Assembly: GCF_937001465.1 (NCBI RefSeq)
Contig: NC_064559.1
Span: 158,325,640 to 158,389,639, forward strand
From: Orcinus orca
Taxonomy: Eukaryota; Chordata; Mammalia; Artiodactyla; Delphinidae
Reading direction: 5' to 3'
Length of the DNA: 64,000 nt
A model generated the notes under the pieces. The model had not been told where the DNA came from. It saw nothing but the letters and a program-made list of their open reading frames with translations, and ran no database searches. This document shows, one piece after another, positions 13,401 to 28,320 of this stretch; positions within the stretch are counted from its first letter, which is position 1; each line of letters begins with the position of its first letter. The position numbers were made by a program, and so were the translations under genes.

Positions 13401-16400
13401 CTCTGCTACCGACACCCCTTAAAACAGAGCCTCTCTGGGCAGTCATCGCTGAGAAGGCCATCTGCAGCTAAAGTTGTTCCAGGCCATCTCACAAGTTAAA
13501 GGTCAATCTTAAAATGGAAGTGAAGGATCTCAGTTACCTCTGGTTTCCTTTCATCACTGTCATTTTTGATACTTAAGTATTTGATACTCAAGTGATTTTT
13601 TTTTACTTCCCACATGCAATCCCAGTGAGAAGGAAAAAAAGCATCTAACAGAACAGATTTATTCACTGGCCACCAAAGATTTAACAAAAAAAGTATTCAG
13701 TTCTAGAAGAATAGATTCTCAAATATGCCCTGAATGACCAACAGCTTGGTCATTCCCTTGAACTTATAGAAAAGTAGGGATGAAGATGCACCACATCCTT
13801 GAAAACATAAGCAGAATAGTGTGTGTGTGGTAGGGGGAGAGGGAAGTAAGTTTTTCTGAATGCATGAGGCTTGATCAAGTTATTATTTGGAAGAATAATA
13901 TGAACATAAGATTAAAATTTGTATATTCATATTCTCAGTTTTAAGTAGACTTGACTTTTAAGAAAACATTTTTAGTGAAGCAGTTTAAGTCCTTTGCATT
14001 TGAAGAACCTAAGATGTTTAAAAACGTTCTACCTCATCCCATTTGATCCCTGAGATTTTATTAATAATCTATTTCGGTACGTTGTGTTCTTTATCTGGCT
14101 CAGCAAAAGGTGTCAATTACGAAGCTCCACTGTCAAGGTTTTGGTGAACTTGTTAACAAGGCTTAAAAAGTAAATCAAGACTAGTTACGCCACATGTCTG
14201 GGGAGTTTGATGTGCACATAAAAGTCAGGTTTTCAAGGGAAAAGTAGTAATCTCTTGAGAAACAAAATCTGAGTATTTTTCTAATAATTTGTCAAGCCAG
14301 TTCCAAAAGCAGACAGGCCCTGAGAGCAGCAGACTGCCCTCTGTGAGGCAAGAATGTCTCTGTGCTCCAGGGGCTACACATACTGGACCAGGAGAGCTAA
14401 CGGGCTCATGAGCAGAAAGCAGGCCACTACCAAGGAAGCCTAGTCTCCTTCAAATGGCAAACGGGGCTGGCCCACCTGAAAAGAGGACCTCGAGACATAA
14501 CATTATAACAATTCACAAGACACGTCTATTAAGCTGAAAACCAGTCAGCCAAAAGACAATTGCTTTTTATAGCTTATTTTTCCCTCTTATTTCAAGTTTA
14601 AAACCAAAATTCTTAGGAAGTAAGCTTCCTTTATGAACAGTAGTTTACACACCCAATGTTTTTCAACTTAATACAAATGCATTTTTTTAATTCATATATA
14701 TTAAGTTCCGTGGCCATTTTTCTCTGGTTTTAGATAGGCTTGCAAATTATGCCAGTCTATGTGTCTTGACATATTTAATAATAGATCCGCATTCATGAAA
14801 TATCAACTCAACAGTCTTTTCATTGGGAATAACAGAGCAACCAACCATGTAATTGGTAGTGTCCTTAACAAGGTCTTGAAAGCCCAGCATAGATTCAGGG
14901 ACACTTCGTTGAAAAGGGGCTCCAATATCCCCACTAAAGCTTCTCTGCCCACACTTTCCAGCATGTTCTCTGCTGGTGATCGACCACTCTCTCTCAGCTC
15001 TTTCTGAAGCCAGAACTAGAAGAGTAATGTTTTGTTGGGGGCTTTTCCCACACATTCACTTATTTTATTTACAGTTTATGGTCAATGCAAATCAATTTCG
15101 TAAGATGAGAAATGATGAAGAATCAAGGCATAACTATGAAAATTCAAAATCGATAGATGTTCAACACAAAAAACCCCCACAAGCATCAAAATGGGCTTGT
15201 TTGCAGCATAAGATCCAACAGGTGTTATTTCAAAGGATGGCAAATGCTTGTTTGTTTGTTTTTTTAAAGACAGTGGCCACATCATATACTAGAACACCTC
15301 AGCTTAGCAGTGTGTTTTCATATGAACTAAAATTTGTTTCTAAAAATATTTTTCACATTGAAAGTGTCGTAAGAGCTACACTTCTCCAGGATTAAGCCTG
15401 TTCCTAGGCCTAGTACCAGTTTCTAACCACCTAAAAACTGACTGATACAGAAAGTATTCCAAACGTAAGTATTCTGATTCTTAAAGGTTAAAAAATATAT
15501 ATTCTAAAGTAGTTTAGAAGAATCATTGCAAACAATAATGCTGGTGGTCTTCTACTCCTAACTCTCCAATTAGCTGATATGCCACTTTGGGGTTCATTAT
15601 TTGATGGCCTCTCACTTCCAAGGTTTTTAAATATAGCTCCCCAGCGGAACATCTTCATATTTAAAACATTATTGAACACAAATGGAAATAGACAGCAGTG
15701 TTTGAGCACCGGGAAGTCCTACCTGTGAAACCTGGGGAATCAGGTCACTAGGTGAACCCAGCGCCCCCTTCCTGGATGGGAATGTCCGTGTGGGCACGTA
15801 CACTTTTTTACTTCACTGTATGTGAGCCAGCTTTACGGCGAGGCATGGACTGGAAAAGACCTCATCTCTCATGGCCCCTGCACGTGCCAATGAATATCCA
15901 GCAATTTAAGTGCACATCAAATCTAAGGCTCCGAAGGAGAGAGTTCTGTTCCCCAAAATGAAGAGCAATGTTTTCACCAACTACACGTGTCAGCATGGTG
16001 TTTGTCAACATGCAAAACTAAACCAAAAAGATATAATCCTTGCCCTAGAAAAGCTTCTGTTCTAAAGATGGGCCTGGGTCATAATTTTATGGACACTACA
16101 GAATTCAACCCCACATAAAAATATTACCAGAAGCAGCAATGTTAGATGGACTGTGAAGTGTGGTAAAAAAGAAGAAGCATTAAAAACATTAAGCTTCCGA
16201 AGACGCTCAGACTAAGTGGGCTGGCTATTAAGAAACTCATTTGTCTGAGCTCTCCAGCAAAGGTTGAACTTCATCTTCGGAAACGTTACTGTCGAGCATA
16301 GCGAACCCAATTTAGCCTAATGAATTCGCCTGCCTTGCCAGTACTCCTTCACAATGACACAAATTACATTTAAACCATGCAGAGGATTTAAGGATTATTC

Positions 16401-18710
16401 CCTTCAGACAAGGAACTTTCATCCTGGTCTTGGGTCCAATCAATTTCACAATGGCAGAGTTATGAACCCCTTCGCTCCCAGCCTCGCAAAGACTCCAGCT
16501 CCCACTCTGATCAGCAATGATGCCTTCCTAGGAGAACACAGCAGAAACTGAAGACTTGCCAATCCTTTATTCATTCTACCTTTCTTTGTTTTTTGCCATT
16601 GACAAATATTTACTGGGTTACTAACTGCTGTGCCCCAGGGCCAGTGGGAGGGCTGGACCCAGGGCCTGAAAAGGTTCGCCTCTTCACACCAAGAATTATT
16701 CTTTAGAAAATGCCACAGGTGTGGGCATAGTGGATAGAACTGGTAACGCTTTCTCTCAGCACAAGCACTAGAAAGAAAGCTACTAACTGGGCTAAAAGCA
16801 GCAGGGCTCATTAGACCCCCAGCCCAAAGCCCTGCGCTTGTGACAGCTGCAGGTGCTTGCCTGAGTGCTTGGCGTGTTTGACCCCAGTGACAGGAAACGA
16901 AAGCTGGGAAAAGTCATTCATTTCTCCAACCAACAGTAAGTAGGCATGCAGTGAATGCCAGCCCCAGGAGAGGCACTGCAGGATAATGCAAAAACCACAG
17001 GTTCAGGAGCCAGACACAACCAGGGCTCATATCTTTTTTTTTTTTTTTTTGCGGTACGTGGGCCTGTCACTGCTGTGGCCTCTCCCGTGGCGGAGCACAG
17101 GCTCTGGACACGCAGCCCCAGCGGCCATGGCTCACAGGCCCAGCTGCTCCGCAGCATGTGGGATCCTCCCGGACCGGGGCACGAACCCGTGCCCGCTGCA
17201 TCGGCAGGCGGACTCTCAACCACTGTGCCACCAGGGAAGCCCCAGGGCTCATATCTTGCACTCTAAAATGTATGAGGAGGTATAATCTCGAGCAAGTTAA
17301 CTGACTTGAGCCTGTAAGATGGGGATAGCTGTCAAGGTTGTTCTGAGAACTGAATCAGGCAACAGGTGTGAAAACACTTAGTACCTGTGTCTGGCATACA
17401 GCAGATTATCAGTAAATGTCAGCCCCTCACCCTTCCATCCTTAATGTCCTCATCTCTAAAATGGGATAATGATACCTGCCTCACAAGGTTTGGGGGACGA
17501 TGACTTCCCCGAATGTCTGTGAAAGCCTTTGTGAACTAGAAAATGATGTAAAGATACGAATTTTTTTCACATTCTGAGGGGTGATAGGGATAGGAAAAAC
17601 AGGCGAACGGACTTTTGTTCTTAAGAAGTTCTTTTTGGAGGAGCCATCACAGCCTGGTGGCCTCCGTGCTGTCCTGGAGGTGCATGGACAGAGCTATGGC
17701 TCGCAAGAGGTTGCAGTGATGGGGTAAGGCTGAAAAGTAGTTGGGGCAAGATTATAGAGTCTCATGAATCACAATAAAGTTTATTCTGCAGACACCAAAA
17801 GCTATGGAAATTTTTAAGCCAGAGGAATACAAACTGCTATTTTTTGGAAAGTTGAATGGCTGCCAGTGGTGCATCAAATAGCTTGGAGGAGAGACTGGAA
17901 AAAGATGAATCAAGGCTTGCAAAAAAGGATTGCCTCTGCAGCTGAGGTGGCTCTGAGGATCCTGGTCTCTGTGATCTTGTCAAAAGCTGCTCCTCTTACA
18001 AAGGACTTCAACTTTGAGTCTTGGCCAGTTTGGGCCCTTTTAAGTTATTTTCCTCCAATATGGAGACACTACCCGAACAAGCTCTTTCCTCTGACCCCTT
18101 CAGTTCACTCTCTCTCTTCTCTGAGAACTGTCCCCTATCCCACCCCACAACAGTGGATACCTAGGGCCAAGTTTCTACTGCAGGACCCTGATGGCAGGCC
18201 ATGATCACCAACGGCAGACACCTGACCAAAGCTGGATCACTCATATTTTTTCTCCTAGGAATCTAGAATTAGGATTCAAAAGTGTGCCAGTCAGATGCAG
18301 TTAGTTTTGAACTGGGAATACAGGTAAACTCAGGCGCTGTGGGGCAGGGATGTCGTGTCATGAGAATATCTATAGAATTGTAACTGGCAGCCAGATGATA
18401 CATGAGAATATGAGACAATATTACGCAGGATCCACCTCTGGACCACTCAGGCATCCCTAAGAGCTGGGGGCCTGATGTATAGGAAGAACTGGAAAAGAAT
18501 TCAGAGGAGATTCAGGCAGAATATAGGTTAGATGAATCTTCTCAAGTGGGTAAGGGTTGCAGACTCGTGAGACATGAGAGTTGGGGATTGTGGTCTTTGA
18601 ACACAAGCCACTTGAGACTCCCCTGGTGGCACTGGCATTCTGGACTGGGGTGCTTCCATAGCCAGATTTCCAGTCAGTGTCACCCCCAATTCCATTGGAA
18701 AGGTAACTCC

Positions 18711-18775
<65 letters not shown>

Positions 18776-21700
18776 CGCACCAACTTACACTGACAATGGG
18801 GTCAGCAGAGAGAGGAAAATGAAGCAGATGTGCTGAGATAAACAGAGAGGAGAGACAGAGGCTAGCTGCCTGGGCTCCTCTTGCCTCAGGCTCTTGTGAG
18901 GCCCAAGTGCCCACCCTGCCCTTGGCTTTCAGGAGACCCTCTGGCCTTACGATACAGTCCTCTTAGAGGCTCAGTGTGTCAGACTGGGTTTCTATTGCTT
19001 GCCACACCTGCATGCTTCAGTGTGTTGAGCAGGGCTCTGCAGTGCATGGCCCCCATTTGCCAGCTCTGAGGCAGGCTCCACCTGCTGTCCCATCCAGGCA
19101 AGAAGAGGAAGAAAAGAAACCTCCTGCCTTCACACTTTGAGCAACCTCAGCCAACAGCAAGGAGACCTTGGGCAACGTATTTAACCTCTCGGCGCCCCCA
19201 TTTTCTCATCTTTGAAACGGGGACTGAGAATAGCACCTCCTTAGACTTACTGTGGCGATCATTTCATAGTATTGCAATCTAGAATCATTAGCTTGTACAC
19301 CTGAAACTAACACAATGTTATATGTTGATTATACCTCAATTTTTTAAAAAATGCATCTCTTAAAGAGAGTTAAGAAAAGAAAGATATAGTACCTACAGCA
19401 CAGGTTTGTTGTATAAAGGTACAATGAGTTAATAAGTATAAAGAGCTTAGCACTGGCTGGTTCTAGTGCCCTGTGAGTCCTACATAAGAGTTAGCTTTTA
19501 TGACTACCCTGAACCAATCTGAAAATATGTAGCTGCGTTTAATAGCTATCTATGAGTACATATGTTTTAATAGAGTTAGGAAGTGTCCTTTAAAGAAAAG
19601 GAGAAACTACATTAAGCTATAAAGGTACAAGGCCAGAAGAATTACAAGGACCAAATGGTTTGCTTAGAGTTGTACAGAATCCCAGGCTCAAAAAATACTC
19701 CTGAAGCATATTTTGAAGTTAAAAACAAACAAAACCGCTGCCTAGGAGCGTGTACATCCTTTAGCATCTGCCAGTCTGTTGGCCCTCTGCTTACACCCAT
19801 ATGTCCAACAGTTACTATGTAAACTGACTTTTTCCATTCAGATCATTAGGCACTGTGCACCACGGGAAGATGACAGACTCAAGTTGTCAAACTCCTGATC
19901 TAAAAGGAGAGATTAATAAGTCAATAAATCATTTTTAAAGGAGTAAAATCTGGGAGCTTGCAAGGGTGCTCTGAGTGTTCAGAGGAGAGAGAAAATTTTT
20001 GGAAGGCATTCCCCACTCCACAAATACCATTCTTAACTTGTGCGGTTAAATCTAAAAACAGTCTCTCCAACTTGAAGATGCTCAAGGCTTAGGAATTACT
20101 TTCATACAAAATGCACATGTCAAGAAGACTCCTGTTTAATAAGAAATCACCAATATTCAATCATTCTGACTTAAAAAAACAATGAATATGGTTCATATAA
20201 AATTTTTATATGTATTTTTATCTTATTTCCTTTTTGGAGCATCCTTAAATTTTTTTTCGTTTAAATACGTGAAGAACATTCATTTGGAGTTAGCAGAATA
20301 TTGTCCCATATTCTGGCTATTACCAGGAACTATGTATTAAAATCCTTTGGTAAAAAGAGGTCTATCTATAAAGAATTGCTTTATTTCAAATCATTCATAG
20401 CTGTATGCTTCCCTCTTGTGTTAGAAAATGGAATCACAAGCAAGATTTCCTACAGCCTCAGAATGGGTGGGCTACCTGCCTGGAGCAGCATTACACAACT
20501 CTCAGGGGTACCATTCACCTGGAATACAATGAGAATCAAATCCCTTGGAATTCTGTGGCAGACAGTGATTGGCCCTCTGTCAAATAATTAAAATGTGCCA
20601 GATTTCTTGACGTTTAAGAATAAGAGACGTTACATTATTCTGTCTCCTCACTAAGGATTTTTCCAATTGCACGGTCTGGCCAAACTAGGATGTCCAGCTG
20701 TAAAGAAACTGAATGAAGGTGGCCACAGAGAGGGGGCATCTTTTTCTATGGGGTCTTTGTGAGTCTGAGTTTCTGTAAAATGGGGATAGTAAAACTTCCT
20801 TTAAAGGTTCTGACAGCAAATGAGGAAAGGCGTGTAAAGTGCTTATCACAATGCCAGCCTGTAGAGTAGCCACTCAGTAAATGTTATATAAACTACCAAA
20901 ATAGAGATACTGAGAAGGACGGATCCCATCCTTCTAACACAACCCCTGATCTCTAAAGCACGTGGGCCCAGGCAGGAGAGAATCAATGCTCTGGGTCGGC
21001 CTGTGGGACAGATTAAACACCTACGATGGGCCAGGGTAAAGGTGGAGGAAGGGGAATCTACAGTCCCTGCTCTAACCAGAGGACTTCAGACAGGCCTGGG
21101 TCCGAATCCTGCCTTTGCCAGCTTCTGGCTGTGTATGGCCTTTCTGGTCTCATTTTTCTTATTTGTAAAACAGGGACAACGACACTGCTTTAAAGGCTGT
21201 TGTACAGTAGGAGATAATTGCAGTAGGTGACGATGTGCTGGGCAGTGTTCCAAGAGCTTTACAAGCATTAACCCACTTAATCTTTATAACAACCCTATGA
21301 GATCAATACTATTATTCTCAGCCCCTATCTTAGGTATAAGAACACTGGTTATGTCATCTGCCCAAGGTCAAATAGCTGGGAAATTGTGGAGATGGGTTTT
21401 GAACCCAGGGAATCTGGCTCCAGAACCCACCCTCTTAACCATCATGCCGTGTTGCCTCTCATTGTATTATGTGGCAAATACACAATATGCAATAGCTTTT
21501 AAAACAGCGATCTAAAGAGATGTGGTCATTTTCCCACTCTACACTATTTATGGGAGTTCCTGGGATAAACAGTAGCCCAAGTGGGCAGAGGCAGGACACT
21601 CTCACTGGGTTTTAAGATTTAAGTGAGAACAAGGCTTCAGGAAAATCAAAAGTTGCACCACAACATAAAAGATTCGGGAACCCCCTAGACTACAGCTCTA

Positions 21701-24700
21701 GATAACTCTATTAAAAATGTCTACCTTGAGGAATTCAGCATAGTGGAAATCTAGGTTTGCATCCTTACTCTTGATAATTTTTAGTATCTTGGTGATCTTG
21801 GGCAAATCACTTACCCTCTATTTCCTCATCAGTAAAACAGAGGTCTAAATACCAACTTCTTAAGAGTTGTTGACAGGATAAAAGGAGATCATGCAAAGGG
21901 CTTATCATGGTACACAGGATTACATGTAGGTTCTCAGGCAGGTTTATTTAATAACAACCCTGTGATATAGGTATCCTCACAATCCCCATTTCACAGATGA
22001 GGAAACTGAGGCTTAGGGAATAAATGACTCGCTCAAAGCCTCACAACTAATAAACTGGAAGGCAGGCTTCGACACCAGTTTTAACGCCAAAGCTGGTGCT
22101 TAGGCTGTATGGCTCCTTTGGATGATCAAGTGCATTTGAACTTGGAAAAAATTAAGAGGAAATAGATTCCAGGTGACTCTCATCGGGATATTGGGCAAGT
22201 GCAAAGTATATGAGTTTTGATGCCTGTACAACCCACTGCACTTGGTAGACAGAGCACAGGTGTTGTGTGTTGAACTGAGCATCCCACCAAAAAAAAAAAA
22301 AGATATGTTAAATTCTGAACCCCAGATACCTGTGAATGTGATCTTATTTGGAAAAAGGGTCTTTGCAGATGCGATCAAATTAAGACGAGGTCATACTGGA
22401 TTAGAATGGGCCATAAATCCAATCACTGGTGTCTTTATAAGGAGAGGGAGATTCAGAGACAGACACATAGGGAAGAAAGCCAGTGAAGACAGAGACGAAG
22501 ATTGGAGTTCTCTGCACCAATAACTGCACCTTGGAGTCCTCCAAACCTTTGTGTGCCCATTATTTAAATTAATTCTCATAAAACTCTCCAATAGGGCAGA
22601 TACTAGAATCGATTCCATTTTACAAGTGTGAAAACTGAGATTTATATCAGTTAAGCAGAATACATGATATTGCACAGTAAATGGTACAACTGAGATTTGA
22701 ACCAAAATCTTCAATTCCAACCCATCGCTATGAACTAAAGTTATCTGGTAAGATGCAAGGAGCCACCAAGTGGCCTGTCTTCCGTTTGACATTATGTCAG
22801 AAGTCTACAGAAGCAGTGTGGATTATGGAGCACTGGAATCTTCTCGTCAATTATTACCATTAGTATAGTTTTAAATAGGACAACCACGGTATTAGGTATA
22901 TGCATTAAAGCAGCGACTGTGCCCTGCCTCCACCCTCACTTCACTCTCAGCTAAGGTCTCCCTGATTCCTCTTCATCATCCTGCACTTGCCTCAAAAATC
23001 ACCTTGTCTGGGCAGAGAAAACATCCTCATTCTTCCCTTCCCCTTCAAGGTTGGGTTGAGTGACTCTGTGATCCTTTGATTCCCTGAACTTCTCCCCTGG
23101 AGATTCAGAGGGAGTGCAACCCTGCCAACACCTTGATTTCAGAGTTCTCGTCTCCAGAACAGTAAGAAAATAAATTTCTGTAGTTTTAAGCCACCCAGTT
23201 TGGAGTCATTTATCACAGCAGCAACAGGAAACTAATACACTAGTATTCACACCATATTTTTGTAACTACTTATGGATTCTCCTCTACCAGCATGAATCCT
23301 GGTATGAGAATGAAGATTTTGTCTTATTTATCTTTGTACCTGCAACTATCTCACACAGTGCCTGGCACTTAAAGAGTGCTCAGCAGTGCTTGTTGAATGA
23401 GAAAATACATGTGGTCCAGGAGGTGCACAGTAATGCCAGCACACATTTCGTGCAGCTTCCCATCTGTAGCATGACAGTGGCCTGGGCCAGGTAACCATGC
23501 CACAGATCCATCCCAAAATACCCATCTTCAACTACGCACTGCTAGCTCATGACTCCAGTAAGGTGAAGGCCTCAAATCAATGGCCTTGTGACTGACACCT
23601 AGAGCAACTGTGAACCTCTGCCTCACAGATCAAATTCAAGGGACAACGTATGGACAGAGACAGGATAGGATATGTAGGCAGTGGAGGTGACAGACATAGA
23701 AGACCTTCCCCTCTGCCCCTCCACTGGCTTCAGAGTTTGGAATAATCATAATAATCATTAGAATCATCAGAATCTTCTGTTTGCTAGCTACATACTTCCA
23801 ATGTCAGGCAGTATGGTGAGTGCTTCACAAATTTTACTTTGTTCTCACATTAATCGTTAAGGCAGATATTTTTACTCTCTTTATACCAAATCTACTTACA
23901 CGGTGAAAGGCTATGGTGAACTGTGTGATAAGCATGTTTCTAGTGAATTTGACCTCAGAGGGCTTGGCGCCAACTGCATGGCCCAACCCAGAGAGGCAGC
24001 TGTCTTTTGTGACAGGAGGCAACCTCACTCCCAATTCCATCTGAGTTTCCTACACTTATTTTCCTTTTGCTTCATTTTTAAATGGATTTCATTTGGCTCC
24101 ACAGAACGCATTTCTTTCAAAGTCCCCATGGGGCAGCGTAACATAATAGTTTTATTACCAAAGCAAAAGATCTTTCCCCATCCCAACCCAGTTATGCCAA
24201 CCCAGCTCCATTTTCTGGCCTCTTTGCAATCATGGGATGATCTCTCAGAGTTGAGGTGGACACAGGCTTAACACCTAGGTTTCTGGTTTTTGTGGCTTTG
24301 AGCTGATAGTACTGCCTTCCAAGGTCAGGGTCATTTTGTCTACTTGGGCTTTCACAAAACTTTCTACTGTGTACAATTTCTAAATGCACCAAAGCATGTT
24401 GAGATGCTTACCAGGATGGACGAGAACTGGATCCCCAGCCCACTGCGGTAAACTGCAGAAGGAAAGCGGAATGCCACAATCTCCCTCAGCATGAACTGTC
24501 TTCTAAGACCTTCTCGACAGGGCAGTGTGCTTGAACAGTATAAAATGTAACTCATTTTCAACAGTTATACCAGAGTATTTTCATCTAAATTAATATTATC
24601 TCCTTCAAAACACCCTGGGTAGCAACGTATGTATTCAAACAATGCTGACATTGCACTAACATTTCTGGAACTCTTTTTCAGGCAGCTGTTTTTACCGTCT

Positions 24701-27700
24701 GTGGTACTTTCTTTGAAAGTCTTCAGTCTTAACAAATTTCATCCTTTGAGAAAAATGTGAACTTTGGAAAGAGAAGAAAATTGGTTGGAGCCATGTCTAA
24801 TGAATAAAGTGGGTAATCAAATCTCGTTACATCATTTTAGGTGAAAAATGAGGCATGACTATAAAATAATGTGACTGGTTCCCCTAGGTGACCCATAAAC
24901 CGACTAGCTGAAAAATAATTCCCGTAGAGGAGTTTCAAAATGCTTTGAGCACTAGATGCAGCACTGGAATAAGTGTATGATTCCCAGAGTGGTGATTTGG
25001 CAGGGTACAATACTAATTTGGATATATAAGTTCAAATATGTTTGTAAAAAAAAAGAAATCTGATTGCTTACACTCATGAAAATGAAGAAGCTATTCTCCT
25101 GGAGAAATTTCTCCTCCTTTTTTTGACAGCCTGGTTGGCTTTGGACAAGGAGTGTGCTGAGAAAAATAGACTCATCTCCTGCAGAAAGTCTTCGTTGGAC
25201 ACACTACCCCCTCCCACACATAACCCCCACCTCAAGCTGGGGCAGGCATCCCGGCTCTGAGCGTCCACAGCCATCTCTTTTCCCTCAGGTATTAGCACTT
25301 ATAAAACTTAGCGGTGATTGTCTGTTTTTGTGTCAATCTACCTCCTTCAACTAGAGGTTCCTTGAGAATGAGGACATTATTTTGATCCTGTATCTCCAAT
25401 GCTCGGACAATGTGCACAGAAGCACAGGACACTAATCCCTGTTCTGGAGGCGGACCCTTTGCCTTTGCTTCTCACGTTCCCAGGGCTTCGCCTGCCAAAT
25501 ATAATTTCTTCTGCCTGGCAAGCAAAACTGGACATTCAGTCTGTGTAAAATCCACCCATACAAATTTATAGAGGCCTAAGGTAGAGTTAGTGGCTGCTTA
25601 GGGCTGAAGGTGTAGGGGAGCAAGAAGGATTGACTGTTAATGCACAGGGCTTCTTTTAGGGTGATGGAAATATTTTAAAATCAGATTGTGGTGATGGTTG
25701 CATAACTCTGTAGATACACTAAAAAATACTGAGTTGTATACTTTAAATGGATAAATTGTGTGGTGTGTGAATTATATCTCAATAAAATAGTTTTATTTTA
25801 AAAGTCCTCCACAATGAGAATGATTGTTGCCTAGGTTCCTTTCTAAGCCTGTAGTTGGAATAAATGATAGTCAAGGTCTTTTAAAAAAATCTAGGTACCG
25901 ATATAAAATTAGGTCTTTATGTTCCCTCTGTAAATCTATCACTTGAAAATGACTGAGTGGTTTTCACTAAATTTGGAAAGCATGTTTATGATAATGAGGA
26001 CTGTGAGGTATTCCCCAAGATTAATACTCCCCTTCATTTGGACTGACACCCCCAATATTTAGCCTAACACATAGTACCCAGAATAACATCGATATAGGCA
26101 TACTGCAGAGATACTGCAGTTCCAGACAACTGCAATAAAGTGAATATCACAATAAAGCAAGTCATACGAATTTTTTGGCTTCTCAGTGCATATAAAAGTT
26201 ATGTTTACATTATTCTGCAGTCTGTTTAGTGTACAATAGCATCATGTCTAAAAAACTTGTATATACCTTAATTTTAAAATATTTTATTGGTAAAATAAAA
26301 TGTTAAGCATCATCTGAGCCTTCAGTGAGTTATCATCTTTTTGCACTAGCAACTTCAAAGATCATTGATCACATAACAAATATAATAATGATGAAAAAGT
26401 TGGAAATATTGCGAGAATTACCATAATTTGACACAAAGACATGAAATGAGCAAATGTTGCTGGAAAAAAACTCGTCACAGAGTTGCCACAAATCTTCAAT
26501 TTGCAAAAAATACAGTATCCGTGAAGTGCAAAAAAGCAAAGTGCAATAAAATGAGGCATACCTGTATTTCCCAGCCTCCCTTGCTGCTTGAGGAGGACTT
26601 AGCCTAAGTTTCAGCCAATGGAACAGGAGTGAAATCGATTACATGCAGCCTCTGAGAAAGGTGTGCCTTCCTCCCTCTTTCTCCCCTTCCTGTTGGCTGG
26701 AATGACCATATGGTGGTAGGCAGCCACGTTGGACTATGCAGATAAGGGCAATTCACTGGGGAAGGCTGAGCAACAAAAGAAAAACATGCATCCTCTGACA
26801 CAGTGGAGCCCCCACCCTAGGCCTGGACTGCCTACACCCAGTCTATTACAGAAAGGGTAATACTCTTGAACTTATTACTATGAACTTTTATTTTAAGTAA
26901 CTTATTTTAGAACTCTGCTATAGCAGCCAAAACCTACGTTTTAACTAATGATAAAATTTGGTGTTCTGTACCAAAACAGAATCTAAAATATGCAGCATTG
27001 GCATACTTTTTATGGCCATGGCAAAATTTTTACCACCACTACCCTGGAAGGCAGACCACGGGCCAACCAAACCTGTAGCTCTAGGCAAATGGTTAGGAGA
27101 ATTCAGAACAGGAGTGTTTGTTGGCTGCTTCTTGCCACAATACAGAGAGGAGCTCAGGCAAGGACTAGGCATCCTGCAAGCAGAAATGGAGGTGATGGTT
27201 CTGCTAAGGAAAGTTTTCTTTGTGGCTTGTACACCATGTTGCCCAAGTCCAGTAATTTGTACACTGCAGAGTTGAGATGAAGATCATTTGTATACCTACG
27301 CTAAAGCAGCTACCCGTGAAGCAGCAGGTGTAGCAGAAAAGGCTTAAATCTTTCCTGGGATTCTCTGCCACACAGTGGGAACTAGCCTACCAGCAAATAA
27401 CCCATTAAGGATACTGTCTTCTTACCCAGCCTAGCTTTTCCTACTGTCTTAAAGTGACCATCAGTGACAGAGAAATCAGGGGAGGGACAAAGCATAGAGG
27501 CCAAAAAATAAAAGCTAATGTTTTCAGGCTTCTAAACTCCATCTAGGTGAGAACTTTCACTGTGGTTATCAGTGTTGGAGAAACAAAGGACTTTTAGGAA
27601 AGATAAATGGGGCCTTAAAGGAATGGGTAGGGGATATTATAATTTTGTGATAATGTCTGTTTAGGTGTGGTGCTGAGTCAATTTTCCTTGGTTTCCAGAA

Positions 27701-28282
27701 ACTCTCTCCCAGGGACGGGATTTATGACAACTGAGGAGGCTCTGCTTTTAGGCAGAGAAAGGGGTTCAGAAAAATGCCTATTCTCAAAGGCCTTCAGCTC
27801 AAAATAGTTTTTATGCCACAGTGATGTATTCTGGACCCCTTCAGACTTCAGAAAAGCTTTCAGAAGAATGATTTGAGTGGGCTACACCTCTAAGAAAGTT
27901 AAGCAGGCAAGTTTCTATGATCCATTCATTCTCCCTTAAATTTCCTTGAACTTGACACAGACATACCCAGTCATTCTGTGGCCATTGGAGCTGTGGTTAA
28001 AGTGGGGAATCACCTTTTAAAAATGGCTACTGAAGCACTGACGTATATACACTACCAAATGTAAAGTGGATGGCTAGTGGGAAGCAGCCGCATAGCACAG
28101 GGATAACACAGGGAGATCAGCTCGGTGCTTTGTGACCCCCTAGAGGGATGGGATAGGGAAGGTGGGAGGTAGATGCGAGAGGGAGGAGATATGGGGATAT
28201 ACGTATGCATATAGCTGATTCACTCTGTTATACAGCAGAAACTAACACGACATTGTAAAGCATTTATACTCCAATAAAGATG

Positions 28283-28320
<38 letters not shown>

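Noticed and set aside
14747..15055. 102-codon minus-strand open frame, overlapped by plus-strand frames
   Set aside because: No recognisable domain, no match I recall, no splice context, and comparable frames occur on both strands.
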